Part shown: in pieces, positions 25,987 through 34,037 of the stretch
How the letters are laid out: each line of letters opens with the position of its first letter
Numbering within the stretch: the first letter of the stretch is position 1
Source of the DNA: Tenacibaculum mesophilum
GTDB taxonomy: Bacteria; Bacteroidota; Bacteroidia; Flavobacteriales; Flavobacteriaceae
NCBI RefSeq assembly: GCF_003867075.1
Contig: NZ_CP032544.1
Coordinates: 1,337,501-1,401,500 of the forward strand
DNA length: 64,000 nt
Direction: 5' to 3'
Notes under the pieces: generated by a model
The model's database searches: none
Seen by the model: only the letters and a program-made list of their open reading frames with translations
Told to the model about the DNA's origin: nothing
Program-made: the position numbers and the translations under genes

Positions 25987-26982
25987 ATGAATTTAAAAAA
26001 AGAGTTACTACATATTACTTCTAAATTCTTTGATGAAACATCTAATTATTCTTCTTCTTTAAAAGATTATAAACAATTACTCTTTAGAATTTCAAATGAA
26101 GCTATAAATCATGAAGAGCATCAAAATAATGTTCAACTTGAAAATGGTGTAGCAATAGGTACTTTATGGGCAGCTAATTGCCTTGATGATTTAGAAAGAA
26201 CTCTAAAATTTATCAAAGGAATTGATATTGCTATTCAAGAGAAAATCTATCAAAAAGACTCATTACATATACTTTATGCTGGTACTGGTCCTTTTGCTTC
26301 GCTTATACTTCCTTTTATATTAAAGTATGCTGATTTGAATATAACATACTCACTTTTAGAGATAAACCCTCTGAGTTTTGAAACTTTAAAAAGTACAATT
26401 AAAAAACTAGATTTAGAAAACCATAATATCAACTTTATAAATCAAGACGCTACAAAATATAAATTCCCTAAAAACTTTTCTCCAGATATTATTTTAAGTG
26501 AGACGATGCAACGTGCGTTGGATAGTGAGCAACAAGTTTCTGTTTTTTATAATTTAATGAAGCAGTCTAATTCAAATACTGTTTTTATTCCTGAGAAAAT
26601 TACATTAGCTATTGGTACTAGCTCACACAAAAACGATGAACCTAACATTCAACAAAAATATTATCGTGAACATCATAAGGTTTTTGAAGTTAGTAAAAAA
26701 GCACTGAATTCGAGTGAGTGGTTGTTTGAAAAAAATTCAAACAATTTAAATTTTATTGAAAAACGTACAGTTTTAAGAGAGAAAGAACTTTCTACAGCTA
26801 GTGAAATTGTGGTGATGACAGAAATTACAATTTATAAAAATGAGAAGCTTATGATAAATGAAAGTGGCTTAACTGTTCCTAAGTACATTCAGGATGTTTC
26901 CAACAACGAAAAAGGATTCTTAACTATCAAGTCTAGATATATAATTGGCTCTAATCCTAAACTTGAGTTAAAAATTATTTAA
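25987..26982 (+). CDS. class I SAM-dependent methyltransferase-like protein
   Basis: The central part (about 95-200) shows a Rossmann methyltransferase core: HILYAGTGPFASLILP (motif I), YSLLEINPLSF (acidic residue at the end of strand 2), NFINQDATKY and DIILSETMQRAL. The SETMQRAL segment recalls the double-E loop of protein arginine methyltransferases, but this is not decisive. The N-terminal 90 residues are helical and the C-terminal part is beta-rich. It is the second gene after the dioxygenase, and its stop overlaps the convergent lipoprotein gene by 4 bp. Confidence 0.65.
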   Translation: MNLKKELLHITSKFFDETSNYSSSLKDYKQLLFRISNEAINHEEHQNNVQLENGVAIGTLWAANCLDDLERTLKFIKGIDIAIQEKIYQKDSLHILYAGTGPFASLILPFILKYADLNITYSLLEINPLSFETLKSTIKKLDLENHNINFINQDATKYKFPKNFSPDIILSETMQRALDSEQQVSVFYNLMKQSNSNTVFIPEKITLAIGTSSHKNDEPNIQQKYYREHHKVFEVSKKALNSSEWLFEKNSNNLNFIEKRTVLREKELSTASEIVVMTEITIYKNEKLMINESGLTVPKYIQDVSNNEKGFLTIKSRYIIGSNPKLELKII

Positions 26983-27521
26983 ACAAACTTTAAGTTTACT
27001 CCTTTTTTCTCAGCATATTTTTTTGCTGCTTCTTCTAGCTCCAAGTTTTTTTCTTTAAACTCTTCAAAACTTCTTACTTTAAACTCTTTTATTAACTGAT
27101 TAATTTCTTGTTGAGTTTTTCCTTCATCGTACATATATGCTATTTCTGCATAGTCTTTTTTATAAAAGTCTATACAAAACTCAAACAATTCAATTGAAGC
27201 ATTTATTAAATCTTTTGAATCTTCGTTTACTTCTAACTTCTGAATGTCTATTAAACTTCTTTCAAGGTTTGGTATTGTTACTCTGTGAAGGTATTGAGAG
27301 TATGTTGCGGAATATTCTTCTCCATCATTATCATAATACTTTAAATATTCATTTTTTTGTAATTCTTTAAGTTGTTTAAAATATCCTATGCCATAGTTAA
27401 CAGTTAATAAATTGGCTTTGAGTACTGTTTTTTCAACTACCTTTTCCGGAGTTTCTTTCTCACACCCTGTTAATAAGATACATACTACAATAATTCCTAG
27501 AATATTTTTTATATTTTTCAT
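26979..27521 (-). CDS. hypothetical lipoprotein
   Basis: A 180-residue lipoprotein (lipobox LTGC, around Cys20) followed by a highly charged, mostly helical domain rich in Glu, Lys and Tyr (GIGYFKQLKELQKNEYLKYYDND). No family is recognised. It converges with the methyltransferase-like gene, and the two stop codons overlap (TTTAA). Confidence 0.7.
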   Translation of the reverse strand: MKNIKNILGIIVVCILLTGCEKETPEKVVEKTVLKANLLTVNYGIGYFKQLKELQKNEYLKYYDNDGEEYSATYSQYLHRVTIPNLERSLIDIQKLEVNEDSKDLINASIELFEFCIDFYKKDYAEIAYMYDEGKTQQEINQLIKEFKVRSFEEFKEKNLELEEAAKKYAEKKGVNLKFV

Positions 27522-27686
27522 TTCAACTACCTTTTATTGTTCTAAAAAATAATTTCAGTTTTATACAAAAACATTGCAAACAAGGCTTTTTTTTGATTTT
27601 TTGATAGAAACCCCACACCCCTACCTTATTTAAGCCTTCGTTTACAATGTTATATTTTATGTTTTCTCTTTCTTTATTTTGTTAGT

Positions 27687-28106
27687 TTATATGAAAATGA
27701 ATGAAGCTACAATCATCCATATTCCAACAACGATTCCTAATAATCCTAATTTTCCTTGTTTCGGTGCAATCTTCCCTCTCAATATTTCTGCTTTTTCTCT
27801 AGCTTCTGGATTTTTTGATAATAATAATTTGTTTATCATTCCGTATCCTAACATAAAACCTAATCCTGCTTCTACAATGCTTCCTGCTAAAAAGGTTCCC
27901 CACCATATTGGTGCTGTAGTTAACCAACCTAAGTTTAAAATAGCTGAAATAATTCCCCAAATTCCCCAAATACAGAAAATAAGACCAATCCATCCTTGGT
28001 AAGGCTCTATTTTTTCTAATAATTCTTTAGCATTAGGCTTTTTTGATAAAATTAAAGATGGTACCGCTACAATACTTAAAAATACTAATGAGATTCCGTA
28101 AATCAT
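27687..28106 (-). CDS. hypothetical membrane protein with four helices
   Basis: A 139-residue protein with hydrophobic segments at about 3-19, 37-60, 63-92 and 118-138, and two related loops ([44 protein letters not shown]), which suggests an internal duplication of two helices plus a Lys/Glu-rich loop. No characterised family is recognised. The zinc-ribbon membrane protein lies downstream in the opposite reading direction of increasing coordinates, 37 bp away and on the same strand. Confidence 0.7.
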   Translation of the reverse strand: MIYGISLVFLSIVAVPSLILSKKPNAKELLEKIEPYQGWIGLIFCIWGIWGIISAILNLGWLTTAPIWWGTFLAGSIVEAGLGFMLGYGMINKLLLSKNPEAREKAEILRGKIAPKQGKLGLLGIVVGIWMIVASFIFI

Positions 28107-28143
28107 GTTTGATTAAAATTTAAATGGTTTATATTGATTTTTA

Positions 28144-28485
28144 TTATTTATGTATTAAAAGTGCTGAAGAAAATATAAACAGCATTAAAAAAGTTACGAT
28201 GATAAGCCCCGAAAACATCCACCAAGGAGTTTTACTTGTTTGCTTATATTCTTTCGCCTTTCGTTGTAAGTCTGGTGGCATTTGGCTTTTGCTCATTTCC
28301 AGTTTACAATGACCACAAATACTATATGTTTTTTTGTATAAAGGAATAACAGGAATCCAAAATACATGTACATACAATCTATTTACTTGAATAAATAAAC
28401 GTTCTGGTGTATTGCAATAACTACAACTATGATTGTTTACTGGCTGTATACTTATTTTGGCTTCTCGCCATCCAAAAATGACCAT
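28144..28485 (-). CDS. zinc-ribbon membrane protein
   Basis: A 113-residue protein with two zinc-binding CxxC knuckles (CSYCNT around 21-26 and CGHCKLE around 57-63), separated by a hydrophobic FWIPVIPLYKK stretch, and a C-terminal membrane helix (about 89-110). This is the zinc-ribbon 15 type of small membrane protein. No function is known. Confidence 0.75.
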   Translation of the reverse strand: MVIFGWREAKISIQPVNNHSCSYCNTPERLFIQVNRLYVHVFWIPVIPLYKKTYSICGHCKLEMSKSQMPPDLQRKAKEYKQTSKTPWWMFSGLIIVTFLMLFIFSSALLIHK

Positions 28486-28593
28486 AACTTTATTACTTAA
28501 TAATTATGGTACAAAGATGCGTTAGATGTGATTCTTAAAATAGACTGAAACTAGTGAAAGTTACTACCCTGTTTTCAGGGGGTGGTAAAATTA

Positions 28594-29238
28594 CTACTCT
28601 ACTAAGCCCAGTTTTATTGCGTATTTTGTTAATCCTGCAAGGTTTTTTACGTTAAGCTTAGATATTAAGTTTTTTCTATAACTCTCAATAGTATGCTTAC
28701 TTAAAAAGAGTTTATCTGCAATTTCTTGTGTAGTATATTCTTCTGCAATTAATTTAAGTACATCTTTCTCTCTAGCTGTTAACATTATTGACGTTTCCTT
28801 TTTTTTATTAAAAACATTTTCCATGTAAGCTTCTCGTACAGATTGTGAGAAGTATTTTTCACCACCAAGAATAGTTTGTACTGCTTTTAATAGTTCAGAT
28901 TGAGTTGCATTTTTAGATAAATATCCGTCTACATTATTTTTAATTAATGTATCTATCATTCCTGCATCTGTATGCATACTAACAATTAATGTTTTAATAT
29001 CCGAGCGTTCTTTTTTTATATAATCGTTTAACGTAATACCATCTATATCTGGCATAGAAATATCACTAATAACAATATCTATATGTTGATTCGGATTTGT
29101 TTTTATGTACTTTATTACATTTTCACCATTATTTGCTGTAAGCAAGATATTGTACACATCTTCATTTTTAAAAATATTTACCAACCCATCTAAAAACATT
29201 TTATGGTCGTCAACTAAAATAATATTGTAAGTCATCAT
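28594..29238 (-). CDS. NarL/LuxR-type response regulator
   Basis: A receiver domain (about 4-120; DDHKMFLDG at the start, phospho-acceptor Asp in VISDISMPD around 56-64, conserved Lys near 106) is followed by a LuxR-type helix-turn-helix (about 150-212; LTAREKDVLKLIAEEYTTQEIADKLFLSKHTIESYRKNL). It pairs with the histidine kinase gene 3 bp upstream in the same operon. Confidence 0.93.
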   Translation of the reverse strand: MMTYNIILVDDHKMFLDGLVNIFKNEDVYNILLTANNGENVIKYIKTNPNQHIDIVISDISMPDIDGITLNDYIKKERSDIKTLIVSMHTDAGMIDTLIKNNVDGYLSKNATQSELLKAVQTILGGEKYFSQSVREAYMENVFNKKKETSIMLTAREKDVLKLIAEEYTTQEIADKLFLSKHTIESYRKNLISKLNVKNLAGLTKYAIKLGLVE

Positions 29239-29241
29239 ATA

Positions 29242-31122
29242 TTAATTTAAAGGTACATTAATATCTATCACTGTTCCTCTACTTGGAAAAGAGTTAATTA
29301 AAATATTTCCCTTAACTGTTTTTAATCTGTCTTTTAAATTTTGAAATCCTAATCCGTATTTTACTTTTTCTTGATCAAATCCAACACCATCATCTTCAAA
29401 AAGTAGTTGTATCGTGTTATTAAACAGAGAAAGCTGAATATCTATTTGTGTTGCCTTCGCATGTTTTAATGCATTGGTTAATAATTCTTGAATTATTTTA
29501 TAAAGCTCTACTTTTAAATTCTCATTTATTTTATCTACCTCTTCCGTTGGATGGATTTGTAACGTTATTTGTTCTTTAGATAGCGCTTTTACATTATTTA
29601 TATATTCTGTTATTATTGTTGTAAAAGCAGAATCTTTAAACTTTTTAGGCATTAAATTATGAGATAACTCTCTTACCTGATTATAGGTTTCATCTACTTG
29701 TTTAATTATGCTTTCTTCCTCTAATTTACTCTTGTTTGATAGTTGTAACTTTATGGTTGCTAAATTTCCTCCAATACTATCGTGTAGCTCTCTGGCAATA
29801 CGTTTTCTTTCATTATTCTGCCCTTCTAATGATGCTTTTACTAACTTTAATTCTTGGTCTTTAAGTAACGTAGTTATTTTTTGTTGGTTTACTTCTTCTA
29901 AAGTCTTATTAAGTTTACTTTGTGTTTGAAGCTTTTGATAGTACACATATAATAAAGCAAGTACAGGTATTAATACAAGAAGAAAGGCTATTAGTATGTA
30001 TGCTTTCATTGTTTTTTGTCGCTCAATCTCTTGCTTTTGCTCCAGTGTTTTATACTGTACTTCAAGCTCATTTACTTGCTGTTTATTTTGACTTACTAAA
30101 ATTTCATTATTAACACGATTTAATTGCGTCATTAAAGCATGTGCATTTTTATAATCTCCTGTTGAAGCATAGGCGTTTTGAAGTCCTAAAATAGCTCTTC
30201 TTTCTATCTCTAAATTTGCCCATTGTATGGAGTTTATATATACTGTAGATAGTATTTTTTTAGCATTTTCATAGTCTTTTTCTTTTAAATAAAGAATGCC
30301 TAATGTATTTCCTGTCTTGGCATACAATGTAAAAAAACCTTTAGATAACGACTCATTAAAAACATAATAACAAACATCTAGAGCTTCTGTTATTTTACCT
30401 TCTTCTTTCAATACTTTTCCTAGCCACAAATCAGTTTCTAAAGCTTCTTTAACAAACCCCTCGGCCACGTAGTGTAATCTAGCTTTATTATAATTTTCTT
30501 TTGCTTTCTCATACTCTCTTTGAGTATAATAAATAAACCCTAGTTCATAAAAAGCATCGTGTTTTAATTTTTCGTTTGGAGCATTTTCAATGCATTCTTC
30601 TATAATTGCCTTTCCTTCCTCTTCTTTTCCTCTAACATACTTTACAGCTCCTAATCCTATTCTATTTTTAACAAATAATTCATCGTCCGGTTTATTATTT
30701 GAGTGCTCTATTCCTTTAAAATACCATTTCAAAGCTTCATCAAAAAGTCCCTTTTCTAACTTTCCTTCAGCCACTATACTAGAAACCTTTGATAAATGAT
30801 TTTCTTTATCTATCAATTTATTCTTAGTTGTTTCCGTATACAGTTTATTTCCATAGTATATAATGGAATCTAAATTTCCTTTTTCTCGATGAAACTCTAT
30901 AAGATCAAATGTCGCATCATATTTAGCTTTGAAGTCTTTTGCCTTATTTATTTTTGAAAAAAGAGAATCATTAGGTATTGTGGGGTTTACACCAAAAGCC
31001 TTAAATCCTTGTACTCCCACCGACTGCGACATTCCTTCTAAAGCAAAAAACAAAAGAACTGTGATTATAACTTGTTTTGCAAATAACAACCTCATTTCTT
31101 TTTTTAAGTTACCTGTTCTCAT
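29242..31122 (-). CDS. TPR-containing sensor histidine kinase (NarX/HisKA_3 type)
   Basis: A signal sequence (ending GMSQS) precedes a periplasmic array of tetratricopeptide repeats (about 60-340), a membrane helix (about 376-396, AYILIAFLLVLIPVLALLYVYY), a coiled coil (400-440), a HisKA_3 dimerisation box ERKRIARELHDSIGGNLATIKLQ with the phospho-His, and a HATPase domain (ELLTNALKHAKATQID, DDGVGFD, GLGFQNLKDR). It should phosphorylate the adjacent LuxR-type regulator. The ATG at 31122 is used here. An internal ATG at 31095 (MRLLFAK) would give a tidier signal peptide and may be the real start. Confidence 0.92.
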   Translation of the reverse strand: MRTGNLKKEMRLLFAKQVIITVLLFFALEGMSQSVGVQGFKAFGVNPTIPNDSLFSKINKAKDFKAKYDATFDLIEFHREKGNLDSIIYYGNKLYTETTKNKLIDKENHLSKVSSIVAEGKLEKGLFDEALKWYFKGIEHSNNKPDDELFVKNRIGLGAVKYVRGKEEEGKAIIEECIENAPNEKLKHDAFYELGFIYYTQREYEKAKENYNKARLHYVAEGFVKEALETDLWLGKVLKEEGKITEALDVCYYVFNESLSKGFFTLYAKTGNTLGILYLKEKDYENAKKILSTVYINSIQWANLEIERRAILGLQNAYASTGDYKNAHALMTQLNRVNNEILVSQNKQQVNELEVQYKTLEQKQEIERQKTMKAYILIAFLLVLIPVLALLYVYYQKLQTQSKLNKTLEEVNQQKITTLLKDQELKLVKASLEGQNNERKRIARELHDSIGGNLATIKLQLSNKSKLEEESIIKQVDETYNQVRELSHNLMPKKFKDSAFTTIITEYINNVKALSKEQITLQIHPTEEVDKINENLKVELYKIIQELLTNALKHAKATQIDIQLSLFNNTIQLLFEDDGVGFDQEKVKYGLGFQNLKDRLKTVKGNILINSFPSRGTVIDINVPLN

Positions 31123-31272
31123 CTCAATTATTAAATCTTTTCTATAAACAATAAGAACCGCTAAAATTACATAACATTTTTATTTCTTAATTAACTATTA
31201 ACAACTTTATTATATACTCTTCATTTCCAAAACAGAAGCAGTTTTTATAAAAAAAACAAAAATTATTTTTTA

Positions 31273-31297
31273 TAGTTAGGAAACCTAACTATATTTG
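31273..31297 (+). promoter_or_regulatory. operator palindrome and minus-7 box of the thioredoxin-like gene
   Basis: AGTTAGG-AAA-CCTAACT (31274-31290) is a perfect inverted repeat that overlaps the minus-7 box TATATTTG (31290-31297). A protein bound here would block RNA polymerase. A one-mismatch copy lies at 31574-31590. The MarR-type gene 300 bp downstream is the obvious candidate repressor. Confidence 0.75.
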
Positions 31298-31323
31298 TAT
31301 CAAAATTTAAAATCAATATAATT

Positions 31324-31557
31324 ATGAGTAAATCTATTTTTTATCACGCAGGTTGCCCTGTTTGTGTAAGCGCAGAACAAGACATTATTAACTTAATTGG
31401 TTCTGATAATGTTGAAGTAGTTCATTTTGGAGAAGACAAAAGTCGAATTTTAGAAGCAGAAAATGCTGGTGTAAAATCTGTCCCTGCTTTGGTAACTCCT
31501 ACTGGTAATGTTCTCCATATTAATTTTGGAGCATCAATGGACGAAGTAAAAGGATAA
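31324..31557 (+). CDS. thioredoxin/glutaredoxin-like small protein
   Basis: A 77-residue protein with a CPVC redox motif (11-14) after a short strand (SIFYHAGCPVC) and a cis-proline region VKSVPALVTPTG (49-60), as in minimal thioredoxin-fold proteins. It has no signal peptide, so it is cytoplasmic. It is the first gene of the operator-controlled group. Its terminator hairpin doubles as the operator of the next gene. Confidence 0.82.
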   Translation: MSKSIFYHAGCPVCVSAEQDIINLIGSDNVEVVHFGEDKSRILEAENAGVKSVPALVTPTGNVLHINFGASMDEVKG

Positions 31558-31564
31558 TTTTTTT

Positions 31565-31604
31565 GCTCTATAAAGTTAGGATTCCTAATTTTGTAGAGCT
31601 TTTA
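31565..31604 (+). terminator. terminator that overlaps the second operator
   Basis: G31565 to C31599 folds into a 16-bp stem (GCTCTATAAAGTTAGG against CCTAATTTTGTAGAGC, two G-U pairs, ATT loop) followed by TTTT. The stem contains the second AGTTAGG palindrome and the next gene's minus-7 box. Confidence 0.65.
31574..31593 (+). promoter_or_regulatory. second operator palindrome with minus-7 box
   Basis: AGTTAGG-ATT-CCTAATT differs from the first operator by one base in the right arm and overlaps TAATTTTG (31586-31593), an exact minus-7 match 32 bp before the DUF2024 ATG. Confidence 0.72.
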
Positions 31605-31625
31605 ATATTATAAATATATAATAAA

Positions 31626-31889
31626 ATGAAAGCAGCTGTTTGGGATACCTACGTAACTAAAAAAGATAATACAATAATGCATTTTGATATTATTGTGCCT
31701 TCTAGCAATAAAGACACTAACATAATTTTCAACTATGGTAAGGAATATTTAAAAACTAAAGGATTAGAAAACCTTGAACTATCTTCAAAAGAATGTGTAT
31801 TTTGCCATATTGAAATACTCAAACCCGAATGGGAAGATGCTATACATAAAAAAGGGTATTTTATATACGAAATGGAAAACTGTAATTAA
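31626..31889 (+). CDS. DUF2024 family protein
   Basis: An 87-residue protein beginning MKAAVWDTYVTKKDNTIMHFDIIVPS, the signature of the DUF2024 family, with a CVFCHIE motif near residue 58. The family's function is unknown; the paired cysteines would suit metal binding. Its stop shares a base with the MarR-type start (TAATG), so both are on one message from the second operator promoter. Confidence 0.85.
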   Translation: MKAAVWDTYVTKKDNTIMHFDIIVPSSNKDTNIIFNYGKEYLKTKGLENLELSSKECVFCHIEILKPEWEDAIHKKGYFIYEMENCN

Positions 31890-32491
31890 TGAAATCTCCT
31901 TTTGACTTAAACCAGCAAAACACTAAAATTGAAAGTAAAATAGTTGTAGCTTTAGAACGAATTTCTGAAGCTTTTAGAGTACTTCTTTGGAGCGAAAGCA
32001 AGGAGAATTCTTTAAGCCCTATCCAAATTCAAATCCTAATTTTTTTACTATTTCACTCTGAAGAAAAATGTAAAGTGAGTTATTTAGCTGAAGAGTTTAA
32101 CATGACTAAAGCTACTGTTAGTGATAGTATTAGGGTTTTATTAAAAAAAGAATTAGTTCAAAAGTTTCATAACCCCAACGATACTAGAAGTTATATTATT
32201 GGTCTAACTGAACAAGGAAAACAAATAGCTGAGAAATCAGCTAACTTCACTTTCAATATTGAAAAACCTTTGAGTTCATTACCTGAAGATCAAAAAAAAG
32301 ACATACTAACAGGACTCTTAAAAGTAATATACCAGCTAAATCAAGCAGGAGTTATAACTATTCAAAGAATGTGCTATACTTGCTCTTTTTACCAACATGA
32401 AAATAATGAGCATTTTTGTAAACTTTTACAATCTAAACTAGCCTCTAAAGAGTTAAGAATTGATTGTCCTGAACATGAATTTAAGAGTTAA
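31889..32491 (+). CDS. MarR-family regulator with C-terminal cysteine cluster
   Basis: A winged helix-turn-helix domain (about 45-125; KVSYLAEEFNMTKATVSDSIRVLLKKELVQKF is the recognition region, FHNPNDTRSYIIGLTEQGK the wing). The C-terminal part carries four cysteines, Cys162-X2-Cys165-X11-Cys177-X15-Cys193 (CYTC, FCKLL, DCPEHE), a pattern suited to a zinc or iron-sulfur site. It overlaps DUF2024 by one base and is probably autoregulated through the AGTTAGG palindromes. Redox or metal sensing is inferred from the cysteines and the thioredoxin-like partner. Confidence 0.85.
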   Translation: MKSPFDLNQQNTKIESKIVVALERISEAFRVLLWSESKENSLSPIQIQILIFLLFHSEEKCKVSYLAEEFNMTKATVSDSIRVLLKKELVQKFHNPNDTRSYIIGLTEQGKQIAEKSANFTFNIEKPLSSLPEDQKKDILTGLLKVIYQLNQAGVITIQRMCYTCSFYQHENNEHFCKLLQSKLASKELRIDCPEHEFKS

Positions 32492-32584
32492 TACTTTAAA
32501 GCATCAACTCTATACTTCCTAAGGGTATGTTAAAAAGCTTATTTTATTGCATACAACATTTTATTTTTGACAAAAAAATACAAA

Positions 32585-33328
32585 ATGGCTATACATAACT
32601 TGATTCTTCAATCGAAAGAAACAACTATAGAACTAGATAAAATTCATCTTAGCGATGAAAACAAAAATACGCTACATCAACTATTAAAAGAATTTAAACA
32701 CGTTGCTGTTTTAGATAGATACAAACTGCCTGTTGATAATAAAGTCTTATTATTTGGTCATACTGGTTGTGGTAAAACTACCACCGCTAAGGCTATTGCC
32801 AAAAAGCTTGATAAAAAAATTATCATACTTAATTTGGGTAGCATTGTTTCTTCAAAACTAGGAGAAACAGCTAAAAACATTTCCGAAGTTTTTAAAAAAG
32901 CTACTAGAGAAAGCGCTGTTTTATTTTTAGATGAATTTGACTACATAGGTAAAGCTCGTGATTATGACAGCAAAGATTCTAGCGAGATGAAACGATTGGT
33001 AAATACTATTATTCAACTTGTAGATCAACTTCCAAATGACGTTTTATTAATTGCTGCCACAAATCACTCTAGTGTTATTGACACTGCTCTTTTAAGACGT
33101 TTTCAATTAAAACTAAAATTCGAAGCACCTAGTGAATCGGATTTAGATAACTATTATGAGACTTTGCTGCAACAATTCCCGGAAGAGTTTAGAGAAGTAA
33201 ATCGTATATATGATATATCGTATGCAGAAGCTAAAGACATTACTCTTCGAGCTGTAAAGAATAAAATTATTGAAAAAGAAGAACTAAACAATCAATTAGT
33301 AAATGGATACTATTCAAAACAACCTTAG
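32585..33328 (+). CDS. AAA-family ATPase, single domain
   Basis: An AAA+ module with Walker A GHTGCGKTT, Walker B VLFLDEFDYIG, sensor-1 IAATNHS and arginine finger region LLRRFQLK. A TTG 18 bp upstream is in frame, but the ATG at 32585 (MAIHNLILQSKE) is preferred because the TTG is part of a TATTTTTG promoter-like box (32562-32569). Small AAA proteins of this type remodel protein complexes, and no substrate domain is seen. It lies 93 bp after the MarR-type gene, and its end overlaps the yggS-like start by 26 bp. Confidence 0.85.
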   Translation: MAIHNLILQSKETTIELDKIHLSDENKNTLHQLLKEFKHVAVLDRYKLPVDNKVLLFGHTGCGKTTTAKAIAKKLDKKIIILNLGSIVSSKLGETAKNISEVFKKATRESAVLFLDEFDYIGKARDYDSKDSSEMKRLVNTIIQLVDQLPNDVLLIAATNHSSVIDTALLRRFQLKLKFEAPSESDLDNYYETLLQQFPEEFREVNRIYDISYAEAKDITLRAVKNKIIEKEELNNQLVNGYYSKQP

Positions 33329-34037
33329 CATTATTCATCAAAGAATACAATTTGCTTGTAAGAAAGCTAATAGAAACCCAGAAGATGTTCGTTTATTGTT
33401 AGCTACTAAAACGGTAGATACAGATAAAATAAACTTTGCTTTAGAACAAGGAGAAAACCTAGTTGGTGAAAACAAAGTACAAGAGCTAAAACAAAAATGT
33501 AATGCAATAAAACACCTGCAACCTGAAGTTCATTTTATAGGTCATTTACAAAGTAACAAGATTAAAGAAGTTATAAAATGGGCTAGTTGTATTGAATCTA
33601 TCGATCGCTTATCTGTCGCTCAAAAATTGCATCAACGCTTAACTTTTGAGGAAAAAGAAATTGATGTATACATACAAGTAAACACGTCTTTTGAAGAAAG
33701 TAAGTTTGGAGCTAAACCAGAGGAAACTATTGAATTAGTAAAAAAGATATCTGAATTCAAAAATATTCATATAAAAGGATTAATGACCATTGGTTTGCTG
33801 AGCTCGGAATCAGATGAAGTTCGAAAATGTTTCCAACTTTTAAAGCAACTTCAAGAAGAAATCAAAGCACTACAAATTCCTAATGTAGAAATGAATGAAC
33901 TCTCTATGGGAATGAGTGGTGATTTAGAAATTGCTATAGAAGAGGGCGCTACTATTGTACGTGTTGGAACAGCTATTTTTGGAGAACGAATATACCCTGA
34001 CAGCTATTACTGGAACGAAACAAAAAGTAACACTTAG
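33303..34037 (+). CDS. YggS-family PLP homeostasis protein
   Basis: A pyridoxal-phosphate-binding TIM-barrel protein of the YggS/PROSC family, which buffers PLP and affects amino-acid metabolism. The PLP lysine lies in LLLATKTVD, followed by [29 protein letters not shown] and [28 protein letters not shown]. Its start lies within the AAA gene. Its stop overlaps the stop of the convergent peptide-binding lipoprotein gene. Confidence 0.93.
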   Translation: MDTIQNNLSIIHQRIQFACKKANRNPEDVRLLLATKTVDTDKINFALEQGENLVGENKVQELKQKCNAIKHLQPEVHFIGHLQSNKIKEVIKWASCIESIDRLSVAQKLHQRLTFEEKEIDVYIQVNTSFEESKFGAKPEETIELVKKISEFKNIHIKGLMTIGLLSSESDEVRKCFQLLKQLQEEIKALQIPNVEMNELSMGMSGDLEIAIEEGATIVRVGTAIFGERIYPDSYYWNETKSNT

